In this document: one piece after another, positions 29,538 through 39,470 of the stretch
How positions within the stretch are numbered: position 1 is the first letter of the stretch
Layout of the letters: each line of letters opens with the position of its first letter
NCBI RefSeq assembly: GCF_006539345.1
Contig: NZ_BJMV01000002.1
Coordinates: forward strand, 245,398 to 309,397
Length of the DNA stretch: 64,000 nucleotides
Direction of reading: 5' to 3'
Source: Acetobacter peroxydans
GTDB lineage: Bacteria > Pseudomonadota > Alphaproteobacteria > Acetobacterales > Acetobacteraceae
Notes under the pieces: generated by a model
What the model saw: only the letters and a program-made list of their open reading frames with translations
Database searches by the model: none
What the model was told of the DNA's origin: nothing
Position numbers and translations under genes: made by a program

Positions 29538-30820
29538 TGGTACACTCTCATGACAAGGCGTTCCTTGAAGATGCACAGGCTCTGGTGCGCGATGATATTC
29601 CCCAGAGCCTGCTGCCCGAAAATGTGGCAGAGGCGCAGGAACGCCAGGTGGTGGAGATTGACTCCCACGCCCTGAACTTTGGCCCTCAGCATCCTTCGGC
29701 TCATGGCGTGCTGCGTCTGGTGCTGGAAATGGAAGGCGAGGTTGTGGCCCGCGCGGTGCCGCATATCGGCCTGCTGCATCGCGGCACGGAAAAGCTGATC
29801 GAATACAAGACCTATCAGAAGGCTCTGCCGTATTTTGATCGGCTGGATTACGTCTCCCCCATGTGCGAGGAGCAGGCCTTCGCGCTGGCCACGGAAAAGC
29901 TTCTGGGAATCGACATTCCCGAGCGTGCCAAGTGGCTTCGGGTTCTGTTTGCCGAAATTACCCGTATTCTCAATCATATCCTGAACCTGACCGCGATGGG
30001 GCTGGATTGCGGCGCGGTTACACCGGCGCTGTGGGGTTACGAGGAGCGCGAAAAGCTTCTGGAATTTTACGAGGCGGCATCCGGGGCGCGGTTTCATGCC
30101 AACTATTTCCGTCCCGGCGGGGTTGCGCGGGATGTGCCGGCTGGTCTTGAGGATCGTATTGGCCTGTGGGCGCGTGAGTTCCCGAAATGGATTGATGATC
30201 TCGAAGGTCTGCTGACCGAAAACCGGATATGGAAGCAGCGTACGGTCGGGATTGGCGTGTTTTCCAGCGAGCAGGCTCTGGCGTGGGGCTTCAGCGGCCC
30301 ATGCCTGCGTGCCTCTGGCGTGCCATGGGATCTGCGGCGTAACCAGCCTTACGATAACTATCATAAGGTGGAGTTCAACGTGCCGGTGGCACGGCAGGGG
30401 GACTGTTACGACCGTTACCTTGTGCGCGTGGCGGAAATGCGTGAGAGCCTCCGTATTATCGAGCAGTGTCTGGATCAGATCCGTCCGGGGCCGGTCAAAG
30501 TGCAGGACCCCAAGTTTAGCCCGCCACCCAGAGCGGAAATGAAGCGCTCAATGGAAGCGCTGATTCATCATTTCAAGCTGTTCAGCGAAGGTTACCACGT
30601 GCCGCCGGGGGCGACCTATACAGCCGTTGAAAGCCCCAAGGGGGAGTTTGGCGTCTATCTGGTGGCGGATGGCAGCAACAGGCCGTACCGCTGCAAAATC
30701 CGCCCGACGGGTTTCTCCCATCTGCAGGCGGTGGATGAGCTCTCCCGTCGGGGGATGCTGGCGGACATGGTGGCCATTATTGGATCGCTTGATCTTGTGT
30801 TTGGGGAAGTAGATCGATGA
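29537..30820 (+). CDS. nuoD: NADH-quinone oxidoreductase subunit D
   Basis: NuoD (49-kDa type) forms the quinone pocket with NuoB. The 427-residue product has the family signature [23 protein letters not shown], the quinone-site histidine in that motif, [18 protein letters not shown], and a C-terminal end [12 protein letters not shown] typical of NuoD. The N-terminal 45 or so residues are a variable extension. Its stop overlaps the nuoE start by four bases. Confidence 0.97.
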   Translation: MVHSHDKAFLEDAQALVRDDIPQSLLPENVAEAQERQVVEIDSHALNFGPQHPSAHGVLRLVLEMEGEVVARAVPHIGLLHRGTEKLIEYKTYQKALPYFDRLDYVSPMCEEQAFALATEKLLGIDIPERAKWLRVLFAEITRILNHILNLTAMGLDCGAVTPALWGYEEREKLLEFYEAASGARFHANYFRPGGVARDVPAGLEDRIGLWAREFPKWIDDLEGLLTENRIWKQRTVGIGVFSSEQALAWGFSGPCLRASGVPWDLRRNQPYDNYHKVEFNVPVARQGDCYDRYLVRVAEMRESLRIIEQCLDQIRPGPVKVQDPKFSPPPRAEMKRSMEALIHHFKLFSEGYHVPPGATYTAVESPKGEFGVYLVADGSNRPYRCKIRPTGFSHLQAVDELSRRGMLADMVAIIGSLDLVFGEVDR

Positions 30821-31455
30821 ACCCTGTCTGGACCCCGCCGCAACAGCCTGAGAGCTTTGCGTTCGATGCGGACTCGGAGGCGGAAATTAAGGTCGTGCTG
30901 GGCAAGTACCCGGCGGAGCGTAAGGCCAGCGCAGTGATGCCGCTGCTGTATATCGCGCAGAGGCAGATGGGGCGGCAGACCGGCAGTGCCTGGGTGCCAT
31001 TGCCCGCGATGGACGAAATTGCCCGCAGGCTGGAAATGGCGCCCATCCGTGTTTACGAGGTCGCTTCCTTTTATACCATGTACAACACACGTCCCGTCGG
31101 GCGGTACCATTTGCAGGTCTGCACTACCACGCCCTGCTGGCTGCGCGGGTCGGATGATGTGGTGAGCGCCTGCAAAAAGGCGACTGGCATCAGCCAGTTC
31201 GGCCAGACTAGTGAGGACGGGTTGTTTACCCTGACCGAGGTTGAATGCCTGGGCGCTTGCGCGAACGCTCCCATTCTTCAGGTAGATGACGATTTCTACG
31301 AAGATATGGACGGCCCCAGCACAGAAAAGCTGATTGCGGCGCTGCGTGCCGGAGTGCGTCCCCCGCCAGGACCAATGGTGGATCGTGAGGTTTCGGCACC
31401 GCAGGGTGGGCGCAAGACATTGCTGGCGACGGATTCCGCCGCCGGGCCGCAATAG
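30817..31455 (+). CDS. nuoE: NADH-quinone oxidoreductase subunit E
   Basis: NuoE (24-kDa type) holds the 2Fe-2S cluster N1a beside the NADH site. The 212-residue protein has a thioredoxin-like fold with ligands in [10 protein letters not shown] and [23 protein letters not shown]. The C-terminal 40 or so residues are Pro/Gly-rich and variable. The gene overlaps nuoD by four bases and is followed by nuoF after 12. Confidence 0.96.
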   Translation: MNPVWTPPQQPESFAFDADSEAEIKVVLGKYPAERKASAVMPLLYIAQRQMGRQTGSAWVPLPAMDEIARRLEMAPIRVYEVASFYTMYNTRPVGRYHLQVCTTTPCWLRGSDDVVSACKKATGISQFGQTSEDGLFTLTEVECLGACANAPILQVDDDFYEDMDGPSTEKLIAALRAGVRPPPGPMVDREVSAPQGGRKTLLATDSAAGPQ

Positions 31456-31467
31456 GAGAGACGGGGT

Positions 31468-32793
31468 ATGCTTGAAGACAAGAACCGGATCTTCACCAAT
31501 CTGTATGGTCAGGACGACTGGCGCCTTGCCGGGGCGCGCAGGCGTGGGGACTGGGATAATACCGCAGCCATTATCGCCCGCGGGCGTGATGCGATTATTG
31601 CGGAAATGAAGGCATCTGGCCTGCGTGGCCGAGGCGGGGCGGGTTTCCCGACAGGGCTGAAATGGTCCTTCATGCCCAAAGGGTCTGATGGGCGGCCTCA
31701 TTATCTTGTTATCAACGGGGATGAATCGGAGCCCGGCACCTGCAAGGATCGTGAGGTTCTGCGCCATGAACCGCATAAGCTGATCGAGAGTGCGTTAATC
31801 GCATCGTTCGCGATGGGCGCTCATGCTTCCTACATTTATATCCGCGGCGAGTTCTGTCACGAGGCCCAGCGCCTGCAGGCTGCGATTGATGAGGCGTATG
31901 AAGCGGGGCTGCTTGGCCCCAACGCGGCCGGCTCAGGGTGGGATTTCGATTTCCGTATTCATCGCGGAGCCGGAGCCTATATCTGTGGCGAGGAAACGGC
32001 CCTGCTGGAAAGCCTTGAAGGCAAAAAGGGCCAGCCCCGCATGAAGCCGCCTTTCCCCGCAGGGGTTGGGTTGTACGGGTGCCCCACCACGGTCAATAAT
32101 GTGGAAAGCATCGCCGTGGCCTCCACTATCATGCGGCGTGGGGCTGCTTGGTTCGCCGGGCTGGGACGACAGAATAACGCGGGGAGCAAGCTCATGGCCA
32201 TTTCAGGTCATGTGAATACGCCCTGTGTGTTCGAGGAGGAACTGGGCGTTCCGCTGAAAGATATTATCGAGAAACATGGCGGCGGTGTGCGGGGCGGGTG
32301 GGACAACCTGCTGGCGGTGATTCCCGGTGGCTGTTCCGTGCCGTTGCTGCCCAAGTCGATCTGCGAAACCGTGCTGATGGATTATGACAGCCTGCGGGCC
32401 GAACATTCGGGCCTGGGTACGGCCTGCATGATCGTGATGGACAAATCGACCGATATTATCAAAGCCATTGCCCGGTTCTCGAAGTTTTTCAAACATGAAA
32501 GCTGCGGACAATGCACGCCCTGCCGTGAAGGGACGGGCTGGATGATGCGGATGATGGAACGCATGGTCGAAGGCCGCGCGGATATCGAGGAAATCGACCT
32601 GCTCGAACAGGTGACGCGGCAGGTGGAAGGGCACACGATCTGCGCGCTGGGCGATGCGGCGGCCTGGCCCATACAGGGGCTTATCAGGCATTTCCGGCCG
32701 GAAATGGAAGCACGTATCCGGCAGTACAAAGCGGCCCATGGTGGTACGGGGCTGATTGCAGTGCCCGCTGGCGTGCCGGTAGCGGCGGAGTAA
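31468..32793 (+). CDS. nuoF: NADH-quinone oxidoreductase subunit F
   Basis: NuoF (51-kDa type) binds NADH and FMN and carries cluster N3. The 441-residue product shows the NADH/FMN loop [16 protein letters not shown], the FMN-binding [25 protein letters not shown] and the N3 ligands [16 protein letters not shown]. This is the electron entry module of the complex, together with NuoE and NuoG. A GGAGAGACGGG stretch precedes the ATG. Confidence 0.97.
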   Translation: MLEDKNRIFTNLYGQDDWRLAGARRRGDWDNTAAIIARGRDAIIAEMKASGLRGRGGAGFPTGLKWSFMPKGSDGRPHYLVINGDESEPGTCKDREVLRHEPHKLIESALIASFAMGAHASYIYIRGEFCHEAQRLQAAIDEAYEAGLLGPNAAGSGWDFDFRIHRGAGAYICGEETALLESLEGKKGQPRMKPPFPAGVGLYGCPTTVNNVESIAVASTIMRRGAAWFAGLGRQNNAGSKLMAISGHVNTPCVFEEELGVPLKDIIEKHGGGVRGGWDNLLAVIPGGCSVPLLPKSICETVLMDYDSLRAEHSGLGTACMIVMDKSTDIIKAIARFSKFFKHESCGQCTPCREGTGWMMRMMERMVEGRADIEEIDLLEQVTRQVEGHTICALGDAAAWPIQGLIRHFRPEMEARIRQYKAAHGGTGLIAVPAGVPVAAE

Positions 32794-32799
32794 CAGACA

Positions 32800-34863
32800 A
32801 TGGTACGGGTAATTGTAGACGGTATTCCGGTGGATGTGCCTCCCGGATCCAGCGCCCTGCAGGCTTGCGAAGCGGCAGGCAAGGAAATTCCGCGTTTCTG
32901 CTATCATGAGCGCCTGTCTGTTGCGGGTAACTGCCGTATGTGTCTGGTGGAGGTCGCGCGTGCGCCCAAACCGGTGGCTTCGTGCGGTTTTCCGGTTGCG
33001 GATGGCATGGAAATCTTCACGGATACGCAGGTGGTGCGGCGCGCACGCCGGGCGGTCATGGAGTTTCTGCTGATCAACCATCCGCTGGATTGCCCCATAT
33101 GCGATCAGGGCGGTGAGTGCGATCTGCAGGATCAGGCGTATGGTTATGGGTCAGGCGTTTCGCGCTACCGGGAAGACAAGCGGGCGGTAACGGACAAGGA
33201 TCTGGGGCCGCTGGTCAAGACCGTCATGACGCGCTGCATCCAGTGTACGCGGTGCGTGCGGTTCAGCACCGAAGTGGCTGGCACGCCTGAACTCGGACTG
33301 GTGTCACGCGGTGAAAACGCGGAAATCACGACCTATGTTGAAAAAGCGCTCACTTCGGAACTTTCGGGGAATCTGATTGATGTTTGCCCGGTGGGTGCGC
33401 TGACAGCCAAGCCTTCGGCCTTCCATGCACGCTCTTGGGAATACAAGAAGACAGACAGCATTGATGTCATGGATGCGCTGGGTACCAATATTCAGGTGCA
33501 GGCGCGCGGTGGCGAAGTCATGCGTATCGTTCCGCGTGTGAATGATGAAGTGAACGAAGAATGGCTGTCAGATAAAGGACGTTTCTCGGTTGACGGCCTG
33601 AAGAAGCAACGGCTTGACCGCCCATGGGTGCGGGTCAATGGCAAGCTGATTGCGGTACCGTGGAAAGATGCGCTGGTGGCACTGGCCCGCAGGCTCGATG
33701 GCGTGTCCGGCGACCGGATCGGTGCCATTGCAGGTGATCTGTGTGATGCGGAAAGCCTGTGCGCGCTCAAGGATCTGATGACGGCGCTCGGTTCGGTCAA
33801 TCTGGACTGTCGGCAGGACGGCGCCTGGTATGACACGACCCGGCGGGCTGGTTATCTGTTCAACAGTGATCTGACCGGCATTGATCAGGCGGATGCCCTG
33901 CTGATCGTCGGCTCCACACCCCGGCATGAAGCCCCGGTGCTGAACGCGCGGATACGCAAACGCTTTGTCGATGCCGGGCGAGGAGGGTTCCCCGTTGGGA
34001 TCATTGGTGCGCCGCGCTGTGATCTGACTTACGATGCCACGGTGCTGGGCGAGGGGCCGGAGACTCTTACGGCGCTGCTCAAAGGCGAGAATCCCTTTGC
34101 GGATGTTCTGAAAAACGCCCGCCGTCCCATGATCATTCTGGGTCATGCCGCCTTGACACGGCGTGATGCGCCTGCGGTTTACGCCGCTTGCCGCAAGCTG
34201 GCCGAGGCAACAGGCGTGGTTACGGAAGACTGGAACGGCTTCAACATCCTGCATACCGCAGCCGCACGTGTGGGGGCGCTTGATCTCGGGTTCCTGCCCG
34301 GCGCACATGGTCGTTCCGCCAGCTCCATGGTGCGTGGCGGGGTGGATGTGCTGTGGCTGCTCGGCGCTGATGATGTGCCGGTCGAGCGGATTCCTGCTGA
34401 TACTTTCGTGGTGTATCAGGGCCATCATGGCGATGCGGCGGCAGCGCGGGCTGATATCATTCTGCCCGGAGCCGCCTATACTGAAAAACCGGGCACCTAC
34501 GTCAATACGGCGGGCCGGGTGCAGCGGGCGTTCCGCGCGGTGTTCGCCCCGGGTGAAGCCCGTGAAGACTGGCGGATTATCCGGGCCTTTTCGGAAGTGG
34601 TGGCGCATACCCTGCCGTATGATACGCTGGAGCAGCTTCGCGAGCGGCTGGCCGCGGTCAATCCGGTTTTTGGCATGACGGGCGCGAATGTGGCGCAGAT
34701 CCCCGGTTCCGCCCTGGCGGCTGAGGCTTCTGAGGCTGTCACGTTCGATGAGACGCCGTTCAGGCCGGTTATCCGTGATTATTACCAGACCAACGTCATC
34801 AGCCGGGCGAGCCAGACCATGGCGGAGTGTTCCGCTGTCTATGGCGCGGCAGCGGCGGAGTAA
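32800..34863 (+). CDS. nuoG: NADH-quinone oxidoreductase subunit G
   Basis: NuoG (75-kDa type) relays electrons through several Fe-S clusters. The 687-residue product begins with a 2Fe-2S ferredoxin domain ([30 protein letters not shown]). Then come the His/Cys-ligated cluster region ([20 protein letters not shown]), the [10 protein letters not shown] motif and a molybdopterin-oxidoreductase-like C-terminal half without cofactor. Length and motif set match alphaproteobacterial NuoG. It lies six bases after nuoF. Confidence 0.96.
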   Translation: MVRVIVDGIPVDVPPGSSALQACEAAGKEIPRFCYHERLSVAGNCRMCLVEVARAPKPVASCGFPVADGMEIFTDTQVVRRARRAVMEFLLINHPLDCPICDQGGECDLQDQAYGYGSGVSRYREDKRAVTDKDLGPLVKTVMTRCIQCTRCVRFSTEVAGTPELGLVSRGENAEITTYVEKALTSELSGNLIDVCPVGALTAKPSAFHARSWEYKKTDSIDVMDALGTNIQVQARGGEVMRIVPRVNDEVNEEWLSDKGRFSVDGLKKQRLDRPWVRVNGKLIAVPWKDALVALARRLDGVSGDRIGAIAGDLCDAESLCALKDLMTALGSVNLDCRQDGAWYDTTRRAGYLFNSDLTGIDQADALLIVGSTPRHEAPVLNARIRKRFVDAGRGGFPVGIIGAPRCDLTYDATVLGEGPETLTALLKGENPFADVLKNARRPMIILGHAALTRRDAPAVYAACRKLAEATGVVTEDWNGFNILHTAAARVGALDLGFLPGAHGRSASSMVRGGVDVLWLLGADDVPVERIPADTFVVYQGHHGDAAAARADIILPGAAYTEKPGTYVNTAGRVQRAFRAVFAPGEAREDWRIIRAFSEVVAHTLPYDTLEQLRERLAAVNPVFGMTGANVAQIPGSALAAEASEAVTFDETPFRPVIRDYYQTNVISRASQTMAECSAVYGAAAAE

Positions 34864-34868
34864 CGGGC

Positions 34869-35897
34869 ATGGCGCAGTTTTTCTACCACACGCTTGTCGG
34901 CCAGATCTGCCTGATGCTGCTGGAAACGCTGGCTGTACTGGTGCCGCTGCTGATCGGTGTCGCGTATCTGACGCTGATGGAACGCAAGGTTATGGCGGCC
35001 ATGCAGCGCCGTCGCGGGCCAAACGTGAACGGGGCCTTCGGTCTGTTGCAAGCCTTTGCCGATGCGATCAAAATGATCGTGAAGGAAACGGTCATTCCCG
35101 CGGGCGCAAACCGTGGCTTGTTTCTGTTCGCGCCGTTTCTGACCTTTTCTCTCGCCATGGTGGCGTGGGCGGTTATTCCTACAGGTAACGGGCTGGCGGT
35201 TGCCAACATCAACGTGGGTATTCTTTACCTGCTTGCGATTTCCTCGCTGGGTGTTTACGGCATCCTGATCGCGGGCTGGGCGTCAAACTCAAAATACGCC
35301 TTTCTTGGCGGCCTGCGTTCAGCCGCGCAGATGGTATCCTACGAAGTCTCCATCGGTCTTGTTATCGTGTCTGTCCTGCTCGCAGTCGGTAGCCTGAACC
35401 TGAACGACATCGTGCTTGCGCAGCGTCACGTTTGGTTCTGCCTGCCGATGTTCCCGATGTTTGTAGTGTTTTTTATATCGGCTCTGGCAGAGACCAACCG
35501 CGCGCCTTTCGATCTGCCGGAAGGGGAAAGCGAGCTGGTGGCCGGGTTCTTTGTTGAATATTCGTCACTTGCTTTCGGGCTGTTTTTTCTGGGCGAATAC
35601 GCGAACATGATCCTGATGTCGTCCATGGTCAGTATTCTTTTCCTTGGTGGCTGGCTGCCGCCTCTGGGCATTGCGCCGCTGACATGGATACCTGGCCCGC
35701 TCTGGCTGATTTTTAAAATCCTGTTCTGTCTGTTTGTCTTTATCTGGGTGCGCGCGACATTCCCCCGCTACCGCTACGATCAGCTCATGCGTCTGGGCTG
35801 GAAGGTTTTTCTGCCTTTCTCGTTGCTGTGGATGATCGGAACCGCTGGTTTTCTCATGGTGACTGGCCTGCTCCCGCATAGTGGAGGTGTGAACTGA
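34869..35897 (+). CDS. nuoH: NADH-quinone oxidoreductase subunit H
   Basis: NuoH is the eight-helix membrane subunit that joins the quinone site to the proton-pumping arm. The 342-residue protein has the signatures [36 protein letters not shown] and [29 protein letters not shown]. The ATG at 34869 is five bases after the nuoG stop; the frame is open slightly upstream within nuoG. Its stop overlaps the nuoI start by one base. Confidence 0.97.
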   Translation: MAQFFYHTLVGQICLMLLETLAVLVPLLIGVAYLTLMERKVMAAMQRRRGPNVNGAFGLLQAFADAIKMIVKETVIPAGANRGLFLFAPFLTFSLAMVAWAVIPTGNGLAVANINVGILYLLAISSLGVYGILIAGWASNSKYAFLGGLRSAAQMVSYEVSIGLVIVSVLLAVGSLNLNDIVLAQRHVWFCLPMFPMFVVFFISALAETNRAPFDLPEGESELVAGFFVEYSSLAFGLFFLGEYANMILMSSMVSILFLGGWLPPLGIAPLTWIPGPLWLIFKILFCLFVFIWVRATFPRYRYDQLMRLGWKVFLPFSLLWMIGTAGFLMVTGLLPHSGGVN

Positions 35898-36385
35898 TGG
35901 GCGCCCTGTCCAATACGCTGCGCTCTTTCCTGCTTAAGGAAATCGTCTCCGGCATGGCCTCGACTTTTCGTATGATGTTCCAGCCGAAGGTGACGCTGAA
36001 CTACCCGTACGAAAAGGGGCCGCTGTCGCATCGTTTCCGGGGCGAGCACGCTCTGCGGCGCTACCCGAACGGCGAGGAACGCTGCATTGCCTGCAAGCTG
36101 TGCGAGGCAACCTGTCCGGCAGAAGCCATTACCATTGAAGCGCAGGAGCGTGATGACGGTTCGCGCCGGACAACGCGCTACGATATCGACATGACCAAAT
36201 GTATCTATTGCGGACTGTGCGAGGAAGCCTGCCCGGTGGATGCGATTGTTGAAGGCCCGAACTATGAATTTGCCACGGAAACCCGTGAAGAACTCATGTA
36301 CGACAAGAACCGCCTTCTTGCGAATGGTGACCGCTGGGAAAGCCTGCTGGCCCGTCGGCTCGAACTTGATGCGCCGTACCGGTGA
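35897..36385 (+). CDS. nuoI: NADH-quinone oxidoreductase subunit I
   Basis: NuoI (TYKY) carries two 4Fe-4S clusters, N6a and N6b, leading to N2. The 162-residue protein shows both ferredoxin motifs: [16 protein letters not shown] and [24 protein letters not shown]. The N-terminal amphipathic part ([25 protein letters not shown]) is typical. A 36-base gap precedes nuoJ. Confidence 0.97.
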   Translation: MGALSNTLRSFLLKEIVSGMASTFRMMFQPKVTLNYPYEKGPLSHRFRGEHALRRYPNGEERCIACKLCEATCPAEAITIEAQERDDGSRRTTRYDIDMTKCIYCGLCEEACPVDAIVEGPNYEFATETREELMYDKNRLLANGDRWESLLARRLELDAPYR

Positions 36386-36421
36386 ACAGATGCAACGCGT
36401 GACGCGGCAGGAGGTCAGCCT

Positions 36422-37141
36422 ATGATGGCGCAGTTTGTTTTCTATATCTTTGCGACTGTGCTGCTGTTTTCGGCTGCCATGGTCATTACGGCCCGCAATC
36501 CGGTTCATGCGGTGCTGTTTCTCATCCTTGCGTTCTTTAACGCGTCCGGCCTGTTTCTTTTGGCGGGGGCTGAGTTTCTGGCCATGCTGCTGGTCATTGT
36601 CTATGTGGGCGCGGTAGCAGTTCTGTTCCTGTTTGTGGTGATGATGCTTGATGTCGATTTCGGGCAGCTTCGCGAAGGGTTCCAGAAATATGCGCCTCTG
36701 GGCGGGTGTGTCGGCGGTGTGCTGTTCGCGGAACTGGTGCTGGCTTTCAGCCATTGGCAAATGGCGCCTGGTCGTGCCGCCCCTCTGGCCGCGCCTGGGC
36801 TAACCAATACGGCGGCTCTGGGTGGAATTATTTATACGCACTACGTGCTGCTGTTTCAGGCCTGCGGGCTGGTGCTGCTGGTCGCCATGATTGGCGCCAT
36901 TACCCTGACCCTGCGTGAAAGAGTGACCGGCCGGCGGCAGAACGTTACCTGCCAGCACGCCCGTACGCGTGCCGATACGCTTGAAATGCTGGAGTTGAAC
37001 CTTGGCGAGAGCGTTGCCGAGCGAGGCGGCTTCCTGCGCCCCAAAGGCTCTTACAATGAGATTGCGGTGCCGGGTTCCTTTGGCCTTGTGCCGGAAAACC
37101 CCAAGGACGATGTCGCCAGCAACAAGGAGAAGGGCGCATGA
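36422..37141 (+). CDS. nuoJ: NADH-quinone oxidoreductase subunit J
   Basis: NuoJ is a membrane subunit beside NuoA, NuoH and NuoK. The 239-residue product has five membrane segments, with the conserved [25 protein letters not shown] near residues 57-81. The hydrophilic C-terminal tail of roughly 75 residues is longer than in E. coli. Two adjacent ATG codons (36422, 36425) are possible starts. The stop overlaps the nuoK ATG by four bases. Confidence 0.95.
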   Translation: MMAQFVFYIFATVLLFSAAMVITARNPVHAVLFLILAFFNASGLFLLAGAEFLAMLLVIVYVGAVAVLFLFVVMMLDVDFGQLREGFQKYAPLGGCVGGVLFAELVLAFSHWQMAPGRAAPLAAPGLTNTAALGGIIYTHYVLLFQACGLVLLVAMIGAITLTLRERVTGRRQNVTCQHARTRADTLEMLELNLGESVAERGGFLRPKGSYNEIAVPGSFGLVPENPKDDVASNKEKGA

Positions 37142-37461
37142 ACGCCGCTATCAATGCCGTGGGCTTGGGACCTTACCTTTTTGTCAGTGCCGCACTGCTG
37201 GTGCTCGGGGTATTCGGCATTTTCCTGAACCGCAAGAATATCATCGTGATCCTGATGGCGATGGAACTGATCCTGCTGTCGGCCAATCTCAATCTGGTCG
37301 CGTTTTCGTCCGCGCTGGGGGATTTGTCCGGGCAGGTCATGGTTCTGTTCGTGCTGACGATCGCGGCCGCTGAAGCGGCAATCGGCCTGGCCATTGTGAC
37401 GGTTTATTTCCGTAACCGTGGGTCCATCCAGGTTGAAGATGTCACGATGATGAAGGGCTGA
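37138..37461 (+). CDS. nuoK: NADH-quinone oxidoreductase subunit K
   Basis: NuoK is the small three-helix proton-path subunit. The 107-residue product carries the conserved glutamates in [20 protein letters not shown] and in the third helix ([21 protein letters not shown]). The gene overlaps nuoJ by four bases and lies six before nuoL. Confidence 0.96.
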   Translation: MNAAINAVGLGPYLFVSAALLVLGVFGIFLNRKNIIVILMAMELILLSANLNLVAFSSALGDLSGQVMVLFVLTIAAAEAAIGLAIVTVYFRNRGSIQVEDVTMMKG

Positions 37462-37467
37462 GCGGCC

Positions 37468-39408
37468 ATGCATACTGATCTCAACCTGTTTTCCGTGGCT
37501 GTTCTGGCACCGTTGGCCGGGGCCGTGGTGGCCGGCCTTGGCGGGCGGCTGATGGGCGATGCCCTGGCCAAGGCCGTAACCCTTCTGTGCATGGGGGTGG
37601 CAACGCTGTGTGGCGTTGGTGCTCTGTATGGCGCGTGGGGGCAGGGATTCCCGCATTTGAGCATCCCGCTTGCGGAGTGGGTCCATGCAGGAGGTTTCGA
37701 GGCAACGTGGACTTTGCGGTTCGATACGCTGTCCGTAACCATGGTGGCCATGGTGCTCTCGGTTTCGCTGCTCGTGCATGTGTACAGCGTGGGCTACATG
37801 AGCCACGAAACCATGCCTGCGTATCGTTTCTTTTCCTACCTGTCACTTTTTACCTTCGCCATGCTCATGCTGGTTTCTTCCAATGACTTGGTGCAGTTGT
37901 TTTTTGGATGGGAAGGGGTCGGTCTCGCAAGTTACCTGCTGATTGGCTACTGGTACGATCGTCCCGCAGCAACAGCCGCTGCCATCAAGGCTTTTGTGGT
38001 TAACCGCGTGGCGGATCTGTTCTTCATTGTCGGGATCGGTCTGATCTATGTCGCGTTCCACACGGTGCAGTACGATGTGGTGTTTGCCGCCGTGCCGCAG
38101 GCGTTGCAGGCTACCTATACGGTCTGTGGCGTGCCGGTGCGGATGCTCGAGGTCATCTGCTTCCTGCTGTTCGTAGGAGCAATGGGCAAGTCCGCCCAGT
38201 TGTTCCTGCACACATGGCTGCCCGATGCGATGGAAGGCCCCACGCCGGTTTCAGCCCTGATCCATGCCGCGACGATGGTGACTGCAGGTGTTTTCCTGAT
38301 GGCGCGCATGTCGCCGCTGCTGGAATGCGCCCCCGGAACGCGTGGCTTTGTGGTGCTGATCGGCGCAAGCACCTGCTTCTTTGCCGCTACGGTGGGCATG
38401 GTGCAGCCCGATATCAAGCGTACCATTGCGTATTCCACCTGTTCGCAGCTTGGCTACATGTTCGCTGCCATCGGAGTTGGGGCCTATCAGGCGGCGGTCT
38501 TTCACCTGACGACGCATGCCTTTTTCAAGGCGCTGCTGTTCCTTGCTGCCGGCTCGGTCATTCATGCCATGCATGACGAGCAGGACATGTTCCGCATGGG
38601 CGGACTGTGGAAAAAGCTGCCGCTGACTTATTCCGTGGTGTGGATTGGTAGTCTTGCTCTGGCCGGTGTGTTCCCGTTCGCGGGGTACTGGTCCAAGGAT
38701 GCCATTCTCAATGCGCTGTGGGTTTCGGGGGATTCATGGAGCCACTACGCCTGGGTGCTGGGCACGCTTACGGCCTTTCTGACAGCTTTCTATAGCTGGC
38801 GCTTGATCCTGCTGGTGTTCCATGGTCGCGCGGTCGATGCGCACGCACTGGAAGCCGCGCATGAAAGCCCGGCGGTCATGACTGTGCCACTGGTGTGTCT
38901 GTCGGTCGGTGCCGTTTTCGCCGGGCTTCTGCTGGCGCCATTCTATATTGGCGCGCATCAGACCGCTTTCTGGAACGGTGCCATCTTTAACGCGCCGGGC
39001 AATCTCGTCATGGAGCGGCTTGAGCAGGCTCCCAGTCTGATTGCCCTGCTGCCGTCTCTGGCCGGGATCGCGGGGATCGGGCTGGCATTCGTGTTCTACA
39101 AGCTTGTGCCCACGCTGCCCGCGCGGCTGGCGCAGGCTTTTTGGCCGGTATACCGCTTCCTGCTCAACAAATGGTATTTTGACGAGCTGTACGACTTCAT
39201 TTTCGTGCGCCCGTACGCGGTGCTGGCACGCGCCCTGTGGAAAGGGGGCGACGAAAGCGTAGTGGAAGGTCTGCCCCGTGATGCGGTGCGTGCCACGCAG
39301 GAAAGTGCGGTGCAGGCTGTGCGGTTGCAGACAGGCTCGCTTGCTCTTTACGCCTTTACCATGCTCGGCGGGCTTGTGGTGCTGCTCACCGTGGCTCTGT
39401 GCGGATGA
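37468..39408 (+). CDS. nuoL: NADH-quinone oxidoreductase subunit L
   Basis: NuoL is the distal antiporter-like proton-pumping subunit. The 646-residue protein is full length. It shows FFGWEGVGLASYLLIGYWYDRP with the key Glu, LHTWLPDAMEGPTPVSALIHAATMVTAGVFL with the channel lysine nearby, AYSTCSQLGYM, and the C-terminal lateral helix region ending in a last membrane segment (LYAFTMLGGLVVLLTVAL). The stop codon overlaps an ATG (ATGA) belonging to a 21-codon frame where nuoM should start. NuoL is therefore intact, while the gene that normally follows is missing. Confidence 0.97.
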   Translation: MHTDLNLFSVAVLAPLAGAVVAGLGGRLMGDALAKAVTLLCMGVATLCGVGALYGAWGQGFPHLSIPLAEWVHAGGFEATWTLRFDTLSVTMVAMVLSVSLLVHVYSVGYMSHETMPAYRFFSYLSLFTFAMLMLVSSNDLVQLFFGWEGVGLASYLLIGYWYDRPAATAAAIKAFVVNRVADLFFIVGIGLIYVAFHTVQYDVVFAAVPQALQATYTVCGVPVRMLEVICFLLFVGAMGKSAQLFLHTWLPDAMEGPTPVSALIHAATMVTAGVFLMARMSPLLECAPGTRGFVVLIGASTCFFAATVGMVQPDIKRTIAYSTCSQLGYMFAAIGVGAYQAAVFHLTTHAFFKALLFLAAGSVIHAMHDEQDMFRMGGLWKKLPLTYSVVWIGSLALAGVFPFAGYWSKDAILNALWVSGDSWSHYAWVLGTLTAFLTAFYSWRLILLVFHGRAVDAHALEAAHESPAVMTVPLVCLSVGAVFAGLLLAPFYIGAHQTAFWNGAIFNAPGNLVMERLEQAPSLIALLPSLAGIAGIGLAFVFYKLVPTLPARLAQAFWPVYRFLLNKWYFDELYDFIFVRPYAVLARALWKGGDESVVEGLPRDAVRATQESAVQAVRLQTGSLALYAFTMLGGLVVLLTVALCG

Positions 39409-39470
39409 ATGTCATGTCTGGTTGTTACCTGATTTCTGTTCCCTCCTTTCATCTGCGGAGTGCTGCGTGA
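39405..39470 (+). pseudogene. nuoM: In-frame 21-codon remnant at the expected place of nuoM
   Basis: Between nuoL and nuoN there are only 61 bases, where a nuoM gene of about 1.5 kb is expected. The space holds one short frame beginning MNVMSGCYLISV and ending FHLRSAA. Its ATG overlaps the nuoL stop (ATGA), and its TGA shares a base with the nuoN ATG. A nuoM gene would be coupled to its neighbours in just this way. The first dozen residues resemble how NuoM proteins tend to begin, judged from memory. I infer a large in-frame internal deletion that kept the first and last codons. A spacer that merely looks like this, or an assembly gap, remains possible. Confidence 0.6.

Noticed and set aside
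39278..39470. Upstream extension of nuoN into nuoL
   Set aside because: The added 64 residues are an out-of-frame reading of nuoL and the nuoM scar, and NuoN homology begins at the ATG at 39470.
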